64,000 nucleotides of DNA from the NCBI GenBank assembly GCA_964535825.1, contig CAZHUC010000001.1:62001-126000 (forward strand), read 5' to 3'. Position numbers and translations under genes: made by a program. The notes under the pieces were generated by a model that was not told where the DNA came from, made no database searches, and was given only the letters and a program-made list of their open reading frames with translations. The DNA is from CAZAQK01 sp964535825 (lineage in GTDB: Bacteria; Pseudomonadota; Alphaproteobacteria; Rickettsiales; SXRF01). Of this stretch, positions 25,182-33,689 are shown piece by piece. Position 1 is the stretch's first letter. Each line of letters opens with the position of its first letter.

Positions 25182-25932
25182 TGTTGAACTCCCCAGCCAG
25201 TCACTGATGGAACACCTGATAGAGCTCAGGCGGCGATTCATGTTCGCTGTCATCTCGTTCATCATCGCGGTGTGCGTGTGTTACGGATTTGCTGACAAGA
25301 TATACGCATTCCTCGTGCATCCGCTTTCGGATGCATTCCCTGATCCATCAAGCAGGCGGCTTATTTACACTGGCCTTACCGAGGCCTTCATGACCTATCT
25401 GCGGCTTGCGCTATTTGCAGGGTTTTTACTGTCATTCCCATTTATTGCGGCGCAGCTGTATCTGTTCCTTGCGCCGGGGCTTTACAAGCAGGAACGCAAG
25501 GCATTTTTGCCGTATTTGGTGGCTGCTCCCATCATGTTCGCAGTGGGTGCAGCGTTCGTGTATTACGGTATTTTTCCTGCCGCATGGAAATTCTTTCTGG
25601 GGTTTGAAACGGCGGATGCAGGTGGCCTGCCCATACAACTTGAAACTCGCATGGGGGATTATCTGAGCCTCTCGATGCATCTTATCATTGCGTTCGGGCT
25701 GTCTTTCCAGTTGCCGGTGGTGCTGGTACTGCTGGTTAGAGGTGGGCTTATGACACTGGAAACGCTCAAGCGCGGCAGGCGTTATGCCATTGTTATCATT
25801 GTGGCGATCGCGGCGGTCATCACCCCGCCGGACGTGTTCAGCCAGATAGCGCTTTCCGTGCCGCTTTATATGCTTTATGAAGTGTCGATTTTACTCTGTA
25901 GGAATGTGAAGAAAGAAGACGCCAATGCATGA
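25171..25932 (+). CDS. tatC: Twin-arginine translocase subunit TatC
   Basis: 253 residues, six membrane helices. The N-terminal signature SLMEHLIELRRR binds the twin-arginine motif; later motifs FALGLSFQLPVVLVLL and ITPPDVFSQIALSVPLYMLYE are family hallmarks. It recognises Tat signal peptides and assembles the translocase. The start overlaps tatB and the end overlaps serS by eight bases. Confidence 0.96.
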   Translation: MAANVELPSQSLMEHLIELRRRFMFAVISFIIAVCVCYGFADKIYAFLVHPLSDAFPDPSSRRLIYTGLTEAFMTYLRLALFAGFLLSFPFIAAQLYLFLAPGLYKQERKAFLPYLVAAPIMFAVGAAFVYYGIFPAAWKFFLGFETADAGGLPIQLETRMGDYLSLSMHLIIAFGLSFQLPVVLVLLVRGGLMTLETLKRGRRYAIVIIVAIAAVITPPDVFSQIALSVPLYMLYEVSILLCRNVKKEDANA

Positions 25933-27190
25933 TATAAAATTCATCCGCCAGAATCCTGATGCTTTTGATGCCGCACTGAAACGTCGTGGCTTACCCGCGC
26001 AGTCAGCTGAGCTATTGAAGCTGGACGAAAAGAAACGCGCACAGCAAACGGAATTGCAGGCATTGCTGAAACAGCGCAATGAGGTGGCGGCAAGTATCGG
26101 CAAAGCAAAATCCAAGGGTGAAGATGTTGCACCTATCATGGAACAAGCTGCAAAGCTGAAAGAAACCATCGCTTCTATGGAAGCGCAGCTGGAAGGCCGC
26201 GGCGAGCTGGAAGCAGCGCTTGAAATTATCCCGAACCTACCCGCTGATGATGTGCCGCAGGGTGCAGATGAACACGGCAACGTGAAAGTACGCGAGTGGG
26301 GCACACCCAAACAATTTTCCTTCAAACCCAAAGAGCATTTTGATCTGGGTGAAGCACTTGGCCAGATGGATTTTGAAGCCGCAGCCAAACTCTCGGGTGC
26401 GCGTTTTGTGATTCTGAAAGGTGCGCTGGCGAGAATGGAACGTGCGCTGGCATCCTTCTTCCTCGATAATAATATTGCGGCTGGTTACACCGAAATTGTG
26501 CCGCCATTCATGGTGCGCGATAACGCGATGTATGGCACAGGGCAGCTGCCAAAATTTGGCGAAGATCTGTTCAAAACCACCAATGATTTCTGGCTCATTC
26601 CCACCGCCGAAGTGCCGCTCACCAATATGGTGTCTGATTCCATCATTGATGAAGAAAAGCTGCCGATACGCCTGACCGCCTACACGCCGTGCTTCCGCTC
26701 TGAAGCGGGTTCTGCAGGTAAGGATACACGCGGCATGATCCGCCAGCACCAGTTCTCCAAGGTGGAGCTGGTGAGCATTGTGCATCCTGATAAATCCAAA
26801 GATGAACATGAGCGCATGACACAGCAGGCGGAATCGCTGCTGCAAAAACTCGGCCTGCCATACCGCACCATGCTGCTTTGCACCGGTGATATGGGCTTTG
26901 GTTCAGAAAAAACCTACGACATTGAGGTGTGGTTGCCCGGCCAGGATAGCTTCCGCGAAATTTCCAGCTGCTCCAATTGCGGGGCATTCCAGGCGCGCCG
27001 TATGAAAGCGCGCTACAAGCCAAAAGAAGGCAAAGGCAATGAGCCTGTGCATACGCTGAATGGCTCAGGCCTGCCGATTGGCCGCACAATGGTCGCCATT
27101 CTTGAAAATTACCAGAATGAAGATGGCAGCATCAATGTGCCGGAAGCGTTGCAGCCGTACATGGGTGGTATGAAGGTCATCAAGGCATGA
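25925..27190 (+). CDS. serS: Seryl-tRNA synthetase
   Basis: 421 residues, class II synthetase. The N-terminal ~105 residues form the long coiled-coil arm that binds the tRNA-Ser variable loop; the catalytic domain shows motif 2 (CFRSEAGSAGKDTRGMIRQHQFSKVE) and motif 3 (NGSGLPIGRTMVAILENYQ), with TAEVPLTN for serine binding. Start overlaps tatC, stop overlaps surE (ATGA). Its place between tatC and surE is standard in alphaproteobacteria. Confidence 0.96.
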   Translation: MHDIKFIRQNPDAFDAALKRRGLPAQSAELLKLDEKKRAQQTELQALLKQRNEVAASIGKAKSKGEDVAPIMEQAAKLKETIASMEAQLEGRGELEAALEIIPNLPADDVPQGADEHGNVKVREWGTPKQFSFKPKEHFDLGEALGQMDFEAAAKLSGARFVILKGALARMERALASFFLDNNIAAGYTEIVPPFMVRDNAMYGTGQLPKFGEDLFKTTNDFWLIPTAEVPLTNMVSDSIIDEEKLPIRLTAYTPCFRSEAGSAGKDTRGMIRQHQFSKVELVSIVHPDKSKDEHERMTQQAESLLQKLGLPYRTMLLCTGDMGFGSEKTYDIEVWLPGQDSFREISSCSNCGAFQARRMKARYKPKEGKGNEPVHTLNGSGLPIGRTMVAILENYQNEDGSINVPEALQPYMGGMKVIKA

Positions 27191-27945
27191 GGATTCTCGT
27201 CTCCAATGACGACGGTATCCATGCCCCCGGGCTTGAAGTGCTGGAGCGCATCGCGCATTCACTCTCCGATGATGTGTGGGTGGTAGCACCCGAGCAGGAG
27301 CAAAGCGGTGCGGCGCATTCACTGACGCTGCATCTGCCGATACGCGTGCGCAAGATCACTGCGCGGAAGTTTGCCGTGAGTGGCACGCCGACCGATTGCG
27401 TGCTGATGGCGCTGCGTCATATCATCATGGATAAATCGGTGGATCTTGTACTGTCTGGTATCAATCGTGGCTCGAACATTGGCGATGATATTACTTATTC
27501 CGGCACAGTGGCGGCTGCCATGGAAGGAACGAATCTTGATGTGCCATCCATTGCGCTTAGCCAGTCCTGCGAGGATGGCGGCGATGTACGCTGGGATACG
27601 GCAGAACATCACGCCGCGAAAGTGATACAGCAACTGGTTGAGGCTGGCTGGCCTAAACAGACGCTTATTAATGTGAACTTCCCTGAATGTGCGCCGGATG
27701 AAGTGCAGGGGGTGCGTTTCTGCCCGCAAGGCAAGCGGCTGGTGAATGTGGCTCTGGCGGAACGTTTTGATCTCAAGAAGCGCCCCTATTACTGGCTGGG
27801 TGGCGACCGTGATAACAGGGCAGACAAGCCGGGTGTTGATCTGGAAGTACTGGCAGAGAACTTCATTACCATCACCCCGCTGGGCATGGACCTGACAGAC
27901 TATAAGACGATGGAAGAGCTCCGCGGTAAGTGCAAGTTCGCATAA
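27187..27945 (+). CDS. surE: 5'-nucleotidase SurE
   Basis: 252 residues. Metal-dependent nucleoside monophosphate phosphatase; metal site residues D8-D9 in SNDDGIHAPG and the Ser/Asn in SGINRGSNIGDDITYSGTVAAAMEG. Translation is coupled to serS by ATGA. The surE-pcm pairing is conserved among proteobacteria and linked with stationary-phase survival and protein repair. Confidence 0.95.
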   Translation: MRILVSNDDGIHAPGLEVLERIAHSLSDDVWVVAPEQEQSGAAHSLTLHLPIRVRKITARKFAVSGTPTDCVLMALRHIIMDKSVDLVLSGINRGSNIGDDITYSGTVAAAMEGTNLDVPSIALSQSCEDGGDVRWDTAEHHAAKVIQQLVEAGWPKQTLINVNFPECAPDEVQGVRFCPQGKRLVNVALAERFDLKKRPYYWLGGDRDNRADKPGVDLEVLAENFITITPLGMDLTDYKTMEELRGKCKFA

Positions 27946-27960
27946 TTAAACGTATATTAA
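27946..27960. promoter_or_regulatory. TTAA-N7-TTAA, match to the CtrA-box consensus
   Basis: In the 18-base gap between surE and pcm, TTAA (27946-27949) and TTAA (27957-27960) are separated by exactly seven bases, the consensus for the alphaproteobacterial cell-cycle regulator CtrA. It is very close to the assigned pcm start, so if real it implies a later start or repression. The AT-rich gap makes chance occurrence quite possible. Confidence 0.3.
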
Positions 27961-27963
27961 TCA

Positions 27964-28692
27964 TTGACGTTTAGTAATAATGCGAACCAACCAGCAGGTA
28001 TTGTGAGCCCAGCTAAACGCACCAGAGCACCTTTCCATTCCACGCCGCGTCCGGTGGCGTCAGAGGAAGGTATTTCCAATATTCTGCGTCTGCTGATGAA
28101 ACTGCGCACCAGCGGTATCGTGGATACGCATGTGCTCAACGCATTCGAATACACACCGCGCGAACTTTTTGTTGAAGATACCTTCCTTGAACATGCCTAT
28201 GATGACACCGCACTCCCCATCGCCTGCGGCCAGACCATTAGCCAGCCTAGCATCGTGGCGTGGATGACCAGTGCACTGGAGATCGGCCCGTCCATGCGCG
28301 TGCTGGAAATTGGTACAGGTTCTGGTTATCAGGCCGCTATCCTTGCCCGCCTTGCAAGGCGTGTATACACCATCGAGCGGCACAGGGAGTTGTTGCTTGC
28401 CGCAGAAGAGCGGTTTAAGACTCTGAAACTTAGTAATATTGTGGCAAAGACAGGCGATGGTTCGAAAGGCTGGAAAGAAGCAGCGCCGTATGACCGAATC
28501 ATTGTGACAGCCGCGGCTGCCGGAGTGCCAGCCACGCTGCTTGAGCAGCTTGCGCCGGGTGGTGTCATGGTTGTGCCGGTGGGGGGCAATGTGGCAGAGC
28601 AGATATTACTGCGCATCCGAAAGGCAGAAGATGGCCAGATAACGACAGAACACCTGATGAATGTGCGTTTTGTGCCATTGGTCGAGGGCTGA
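27964..28692 (+). CDS. pcm: Protein-L-isoaspartate O-methyltransferase
   Basis: Up to 242 residues. Repairs isoaspartyl residues in aged proteins using SAM. Motifs: LPIACGQTISQPSIVAWM (substrate), VLEIGTGSGYQAAILARL (SAM motif I), YDRIIVTAAAAGVP (motif II) and LEQLAPGGVMVVPVG. The start is uncertain: TTG 27964 is the longest reading, GTG 28003 is a reasonable alternative; the ~30 N-terminal residues are not conserved. It follows surE closely. Confidence 0.92.
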   Translation: MTFSNNANQPAGIVSPAKRTRAPFHSTPRPVASEEGISNILRLLMKLRTSGIVDTHVLNAFEYTPRELFVEDTFLEHAYDDTALPIACGQTISQPSIVAWMTSALEIGPSMRVLEIGTGSGYQAAILARLARRVYTIERHRELLLAAEERFKTLKLSNIVAKTGDGSKGWKEAAPYDRIIVTAAAAGVPATLLEQLAPGGVMVVPVGGNVAEQILLRIRKAEDGQITTEHLMNVRFVPLVEG

Positions 28693-28768
28693 TTTACTTA
28701 TAATTTACGTTCTTTTAATCCTTTTTTGATATTCCAGAGACTGCAAATCGAGAATAAAAGGGGAATTT

Positions 28769-29626
28769 ATGCTGCGGAAATCAGTTCGCCGGGCGCTCTT
28801 GGCGTCACTGCTAGTTACCACCGCCTGCACACAGCCAGCTGCCACCGTGCAGTTGAAGGGTCATAATATTTACGGCAAGAATGGTGCGCGTGAAGATAAC
28901 TCACGTTCTTATGCTGCATACTCAGGTAATAGCTCGCGCAGTTATAGTCCGTCTGCACCTGTATATAGTAGTAACACATCGAATTATGCAAATCAGGCTG
29001 TGGCCACTGGGCCAACAGAGAATAGCGCTGCCATCCAGTCTATTGGCGTATCTGACCTAGCGCCGCCTTCGCAATCTGCACCTGCCGTGAAGCAGGTAGC
29101 GAAGCCGCAGAGCGTCAATCAGTGGACAGGCAAAGCGCGTGAGTCAGAAAAAGCCGTTTCTTCGCTAGATGATGTGATCAATGAATCAGATACAAAAGCA
29201 AAACCGGTAAGACTCATCACCGAGAATAAAAGCTCAGGCTATATCTGGCCAGTGAACAGCCGCAAGGTTACTTCATCCTTTGGTCCTAAGGGTTCTGGCA
29301 AAAGCAATGATGGCATCACAATCGCATCCTCTGAAGGTGAGCCTGTATGGGCCTCGGCAGATGGCGAAGTAGTAAGCGTGCAGGATGGCTTCTCAGGTTA
29401 CGGCAATATGGTGATTATCAAACATGCCGGTGACAAGAGCACGACCTATGCGCATCTCAGCCAGTCCACCGTGGATAAATATGACCGTGTGAAGCAGGGC
29501 GATATCATTGGATATGTTGGCAGCACAGGCAATACCAAGAAGCCACAGCTCTTCTTCGCCGTGCGTGATGGCAAAGATGCCATTGATCCCAAAAAGGTCG
29601 TAAACAGTAGCGTGGCAGGCCTGTAA
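28769..29626 (+). CDS. NlpD-like lipoprotein with degenerate LytM (M23) domain
   Basis: 285 residues. Lipoprotein signal with C20 in LLVTTAC, a Ser/Tyr/Asn-rich disordered linker (~35-150) and a C-terminal LytM/M23 fold (~155-280). The zinc ligands are lost: the usual HxGxD segment reads SNDGITIAS, and the usual LHFEIR strand reads LFFAVRDG. Such degenerate LytM proteins (NlpD, EnvC, DipM group) do not cut peptidoglycan themselves but activate amidases during division. Location behind surE-pcm is the classic nlpD position. I see no LysM domain, which E. coli NlpD has. A ribosome-binding site AAAGGGGA precedes ATG. Confidence 0.85.
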   Translation: MLRKSVRRALLASLLVTTACTQPAATVQLKGHNIYGKNGAREDNSRSYAAYSGNSSRSYSPSAPVYSSNTSNYANQAVATGPTENSAAIQSIGVSDLAPPSQSAPAVKQVAKPQSVNQWTGKARESEKAVSSLDDVINESDTKAKPVRLITENKSSGYIWPVNSRKVTSSFGPKGSGKSNDGITIASSEGEPVWASADGEVVSVQDGFSGYGNMVIIKHAGDKSTTYAHLSQSTVDKYDRVKQGDIIGYVGSTGNTKKPQLFFAVRDGKDAIDPKKVVNSSVAGL

Positions 29627-29629
29627 TCC

Positions 29630-30016
29630 ATGAAGCATTTACCTTTTATTGCAGCACTCGTTTTGCTGGCAGGCGTCGCTTATGCTTCGGGTGATATTCC
29701 GTCCAAGAAGATGCTACTGGATAAAACCGTTACCGGTGAGGAATCAAAACATGGCGTGACACTGGTGATCGATTGGCCGGTGGGTTCTTCGGTGGAAGAT
29801 CATACGCATCCGGGCGATGAATATGCAGTGGTGCTTGAAGGTGCTATCGAAGTAACCACCAAGGGTGAAGGCTCAAAGATATATAACGCGGGTGATGCCT
29901 ATCATAATGCGAAGGATGTTGTGCACTCAGCGCGTGCGGTGGGAGATAAACCTGCCAAGACCGTTGCTACTATCATTGCTGAAAAAGGCAAGCCGCTCAG
30001 CGTACCGGTGAAATAA
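29630..30016 (+). CDS. Exported cupin-domain protein
   Basis: 128 residues with a signal peptide (residues 1-20, AALVLLAGVAYA|S) and one cupin barrel. Likely metal ligands H58, H60 and E64 in EDHTHPGDEYAVVLEG; the second cupin motif NAGDAYHNAKDVVHSA offers H92/H99. Ligand and activity are unknown; small periplasmic cupins often bind metals or sugars. It starts three bases behind the nlpD-like gene, and its TAA abuts the stop of the convergent ATPase gene with no spacer. Confidence 0.8.
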   Translation: MKHLPFIAALVLLAGVAYASGDIPSKKMLLDKTVTGEESKHGVTLVIDWPVGSSVEDHTHPGDEYAVVLEGAIEVTTKGEGSKIYNAGDAYHNAKDVVHSARAVGDKPAKTVATIIAEKGKPLSVPVK

Positions 30017-30877
30017 TCAGGCGACGCGTTTGCCTTGTTTACCGGCCAGATCCTGAATGAATTGCCACGCCACGCGGCCTGAACGTGCACCACGTGCGGA
30101 TGCCCACAGGAATGCCTGCTGCTTCAGGTCTTCCGGTGGCATAGAGATGCCATAATGCTTTGCATAGACCAGAACGATATCGAGATATGTTTCCAGTGTG
30201 CAAGGATGGAAACCAAGCCACAGGCCGAAGCGGTCGGAGAGTGATATTTTTTCCTCAAGCACATCACCGCCATGCACGGCAGTTGCTTTTTCATTTTCCA
30301 TCATCTCGCGCGGCACTAAGTGACGGCGGTTAGAGGTGGCATAAAATAATATGTGGTCAGGCTTTGCTTCAATGCCGCCTTCCAGTACGGCCTTGAGTGA
30401 TTTGTATGAGGTGTCATCGCCATCAAAGGAAAGATCATCACAGAAAATGATGAAACGGCGGATCACCCAGCCGCGCAGGGCACGGATGAGGTATGGCAGT
30501 GAGCTCAGATCCTCACGATGGATCTCGATAAGCACTAAACTTCCCGGATTCTGTTTGTTGATATGTGCGTGAATAGCTTTTACGAGGGAGCTTTTACCCA
30601 TGCCGCGCGCACCCCAGAGCAGTGCGTTATTAGCAGAGTAGCCCTTGGTGAATTGCATGGTGTTGGCAAGCAGTGTGTCGCGTACCTGATCGACCCCAAG
30701 CAGCAGCGAAAGATCGAGATATTGTGTATCATTTACCGGATGCAGCATTTTGCTTTCGGCATCCCATGTGTAGGCATCTGCGCTTTTGATTTCAATTTCA
30801 GGCGGTGGCGCGGGCGAGAGCTTCTCGATGCCCTGCGCGATGCGTTGTAATAAGCGTATGGCATCCTGTGTGGTCAT
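30017..30877 (-). CDS. AAA-family ATPase, DUF815
   Basis: 286 residues. Walker A GARGMGKS (residues 89-96) in NNALLWGARGMGKSSLVKAI, Walker B FIIFCDDLSFDGDD (D147-D148), sensor YATSNRRHLVPREM and the family motif EEKISLSDRFGLWLGF. This is the DUF815 (PF05673) family, common in alphaproteobacteria near nlpD/yajC, as here; the biochemical role is not established. It overlaps the preceding minus-strand gene by four bases (ATGA). Confidence 0.88.
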   Translation of the reverse strand: MTTQDAIRLLQRIAQGIEKLSPAPPPEIEIKSADAYTWDAESKMLHPVNDTQYLDLSLLLGVDQVRDTLLANTMQFTKGYSANNALLWGARGMGKSSLVKAIHAHINKQNPGSLVLIEIHREDLSSLPYLIRALRGWVIRRFIIFCDDLSFDGDDTSYKSLKAVLEGGIEAKPDHILFYATSNRRHLVPREMMENEKATAVHGGDVLEEKISLSDRFGLWLGFHPCTLETYLDIVLVYAKHYGISMPPEDLKQQAFLWASARGARSGRVAWQFIQDLAGKQGKRVA

Positions 30878-31302
30878 CGTCTGAAACTTCCTCTGCCGCT
30901 GCCAGCTGCCGGTGCTAATGCATCTCTCTGCTCTTCTAATACGCCTGCGAGTGGTATCTTCAGTTCTGCAGCTAATGCGATCAGCAATGCTGGTCTCTTG
31001 AATACGATATTTATATCCGTTGATGTGATGCTGCCAGACCTCATGGGATAAATATCCATACCGATATCCAAATGTGTCAGAATGTTGCCGGCAAAGGTGC
31101 TCAGGCTACTTTTATCCAAAAGATCTTTTGTGGTAGCGAGTGCCCTGAATTGTGCATTTATAGCTGAATTAGATTTTATGTTCGCGATCTCTTCACCCGA
31201 GTTGCCGCGCACAGACAGGTGTTGCATCAGGGTGGTCAAAAACTCAGGATGCTTCTTGAGAAAGGCTTTGGCTTGCAATTCTTTAGTGTTACTACTTTTC
31301 AT
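30874..31302 (-). CDS. Hypothetical protein, DUF484-like N-terminus
   Basis: 142 residues. The N-terminal KAFLKKHPEFLTTLMQHL resembles the opening of DUF484 proteins, but the GAF-like remainder of that family is not evident, so this is only a hint. The C-terminal half (KRPALLIALAAELKIPLAGVLEEQRDAL) could be helical and ends in a Gly/Arg tail. Overlaps the DUF815 ATPase gene by ATGA, so the two are likely co-expressed. Divergent from the photolyase gene. Function unknown. Confidence 0.65.
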   Translation of the reverse strand: MKSSNTKELQAKAFLKKHPEFLTTLMQHLSVRGNSGEEIANIKSNSAINAQFRALATTKDLLDKSSLSTFAGNILTHLDIGMDIYPMRSGSITSTDINIVFKRPALLIALAAELKIPLAGVLEEQRDALAPAAGSGRGSFRR

Positions 31303-31377
31303 AATTACCTGTAATGGTTATAGATTCAGCTATACTGTATCAGTCTATGGTTAAAATATCGCAATATTGTGTAAGCT

Positions 31378-32802
31378 ATGGAAAATAAAGAAATTTATCT
31401 GGTCTGGTTGCGCCGGGATCTGCGGCTTTATGACCATGCGGCCCTAAGCCAGGCCCTAGCGCAGGGTGGGGTGGTGCAGCCCATTTTTGTGCTGGATACG
31501 GATATTTTGTCGCGTTTTTCTAATCCGAAGGATCGCAGGCTTGGTTTCATCGCGCGCGCACTGTGCCAGATGGATACAGAGCTTAAAAAACGCGGTGGCG
31601 GATTACTCGTGCTGCATGGCAGTGCCAGTACCGTCATTCCAAAAGTTTTTTCCGCACTTGGTGCAAAGCAGATATGTGCCAATGAAGACTACGAACCTTC
31701 GGCGCGCGCGCGTGATGCAGCCGTTGCAAAGAAGGCGACGTTGAACCTTTCCAAAGACCATGTGATCTTTGCGCCATCAGAAATTTTGAAAGACGATGGC
31801 AACCCATACAAAGTGTTCACGCCGTATTCCAAAGCGTGGCTTTCAAAACTCACACCACTTTCATACGCGCCGTGTGATGTGAAAGACAAAGGCAGGTACG
31901 CCGAGTTCGAGGTGGTGAAAAAAGCAGCCTCTGCTGCAGGTGTTACCGTGGTGGATGCAGGCAAAGGTGCAAGCGCGATGCTGGCGCAGATCGGTTACGA
32001 ATATGCAGAAGATGCACTTTGGCCGGTGGAGAATGCCAGCACCCGGCTTAAAGAATTTGCGGCAAAAAAAATCAAATCCTATGCAACCGCGCGCGACATG
32101 GTGGCAGAGGAGGGCACAAGCCAGCTTTCGCCATACCTGCGCTTTGGGCTGGTCTCGGTGCGTGAGTGCATGCGTGAGGCATTGGCGGCAGGAAACGGCG
32201 TAGGCGCAAGCACATGGGTAAAAGAACTCATCTGGCGCGAGTTCTATGCGATGATCCTTTATTACTATCCTGATTCGGCGGAGTGGGAATGGAATGAAAC
32301 CTACCGCGGTACGCTCAGATGGTCAGGCAACCAGAAACATTTTGCAGCATGGTGCGAAGGAAAAACCGGTTATCCTATCGTTGATGCGGCTATGCGCCAG
32401 CTGCTGGAAACAGGCTGGATGCATAATCGCGCGCGCATGATCGTGGCGAGTTTCCTGACCAAGGATATGCATATCGACTGGCGCAAGGGCGAAGAGCATT
32501 TTGCACAATACCTGATGGATTACGAGCAGGCCTCGAACGTGGGGGGGTGGCAATGGGCAGCCAGCACAGGCACTGATGCGCAGCCTTGGTTTCGTATCTT
32601 CAACCCCACACTGCAAAGCAAGAAATTTGACCCCAAGGGTGATTATATCCGCCGCTATGTGACAGAACTGCGCGATGTGAAGGGTAACGATATTCATGAG
32701 CCGTGGAAACTTGGGCTGCTTTCCGGCTATGTGCAGCCTGTGGTCGATCACGCCAAAGCGCGCGAGCAGGCACTGGCGATGTTCAAGGCAGCTTCCGCTT
32801 AG
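31378..32802 (+). CDS. phrB: Deoxyribodipyrimidine photolyase
   Basis: 474 residues. FAD-containing blue-light enzyme that splits cyclobutane pyrimidine dimers. The N-terminal antenna domain starts LVWLRRDLRLYDHAALSQAL; the FAD domain shows TSQLSPYLRFGLVS, WMHNRARMIVASFLTKDMHIDWR and NVGGWQWAASTGTDAQPWFRIFNP, the class I CPD-photolyase set including the NxxR and electron-transfer Trp motifs. Full length. Its stop overlaps the stop of the convergent sulfotransferase gene on the other strand. Confidence 0.94.
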   Translation: MENKEIYLVWLRRDLRLYDHAALSQALAQGGVVQPIFVLDTDILSRFSNPKDRRLGFIARALCQMDTELKKRGGGLLVLHGSASTVIPKVFSALGAKQICANEDYEPSARARDAAVAKKATLNLSKDHVIFAPSEILKDDGNPYKVFTPYSKAWLSKLTPLSYAPCDVKDKGRYAEFEVVKKAASAAGVTVVDAGKGASAMLAQIGYEYAEDALWPVENASTRLKEFAAKKIKSYATARDMVAEEGTSQLSPYLRFGLVSVRECMREALAAGNGVGASTWVKELIWREFYAMILYYYPDSAEWEWNETYRGTLRWSGNQKHFAAWCEGKTGYPIVDAAMRQLLETGWMHNRARMIVASFLTKDMHIDWRKGEEHFAQYLMDYEQASNVGGWQWAASTGTDAQPWFRIFNPTLQSKKFDPKGDYIRRYVTELRDVKGNDIHEPWKLGLLSGYVQPVVDHAKAREQALAMFKAASA

Positions 32803-33605
32803 TGATGCACAGGTGCGCCGCTTACCGTATCGCCCAGTTCACGCATGATGCGCTTTGCTTCCTCCGATACCTGAATATTCGCATCGAACGCTAACTCGCC
32901 ACGCAGCATGGCATCGATCTTCTGCTGATGTGGTGACAATGAACCAGCGGATGCATTGGCGCGCTTCAGTGAAGGCGAGATGAACTCAACGATATCTTCC
33001 GTGGAGGGGAGAGCAAGATTCGGCACATGCTCAAGCAGTTCATCGCACAGTTTCACCGTCGTTGAAACGCATGACTCAAGCATCGCCTCATGCGAAGTGA
33101 ACACTTTCGGAAGATGATGTGTGTGACGAATGATGCCCACCGCGTGATATTCCCACAATGCTAATCCGTATGCTGTCGGCATGGCATTCCTGAGTTCCAG
33201 CGAGCGCGCGATCTCCAGAGGGTTGCGTGAGGTGATGACCGCAACAGGTGATGCCAAATGCGGCAGCCAGCAGGGAAGGGTGATGCACAGGCGTGGGTCT
33301 TTGAGCACCCATGGTTTATGAGCATTCAGCTCCTGCAAGGTAGCCTTCATGCCATTGGCCAGTGGGGCGGGGATATTAACCCTCGCATCATCCCACTGAT
33401 CCACCCGATACCACAAACAGCCGCCAGCCTGCATCAGGCCACGGTTAATGGCCAGCACATCGGTGCGTTCCCAGAAGCCCTTGGGGTTATCGGCATTGGC
33501 CTCTAACCATAGGTTTTTTGGGGCAAAATACGCCCCCATCATATTAATGAGCCGGGTGGTGAGCGATGTTCCCGAGCGGTGCATACCTAGAACTATGATT
33601 TGCAT
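32799..33605 (-). CDS. Sulfotransferase-family protein
   Basis: 268 residues from ATG 33605, chosen because MQIIVLGMHRSGTS is the usual N-terminus; the frame extends upstream to 33704 without a plausible homologous leader. The motif GMHRSGTS (residues 7-14) is the 5'-phosphosulfate loop that binds PAPS, and AVITSRNPLEIARSLELR matches the 3'-phosphate binding strand-helix. No signal peptide or membrane segment. Acceptor unknown: carbohydrate or peptide are both seen in this family. It is divergent from, and 84 bp away from, the giant glycosyltransferase/hydroxylase gene, which suggests a shared pathway. Confidence 0.82.
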   Translation of the reverse strand: MQIIVLGMHRSGTSLTTRLINMMGAYFAPKNLWLEANADNPKGFWERTDVLAINRGLMQAGGCLWYRVDQWDDARVNIPAPLANGMKATLQELNAHKPWVLKDPRLCITLPCWLPHLASPVAVITSRNPLEIARSLELRNAMPTAYGLALWEYHAVGIIRHTHHLPKVFTSHEAMLESCVSTTVKLCDELLEHVPNLALPSTEDIVEFISPSLKRANASAGSLSPHQQKIDAMLRGELAFDANIQVSEEAKRIMRELGDTVSGAPVHH

Positions 33606-33689
33606 GGTGTTTTTTGTGGTTTTTGAGTATCCTATTCCTCCACCTTTACTAAATAATCGGCACAACGGAAATAGCAAACCGCACATATC

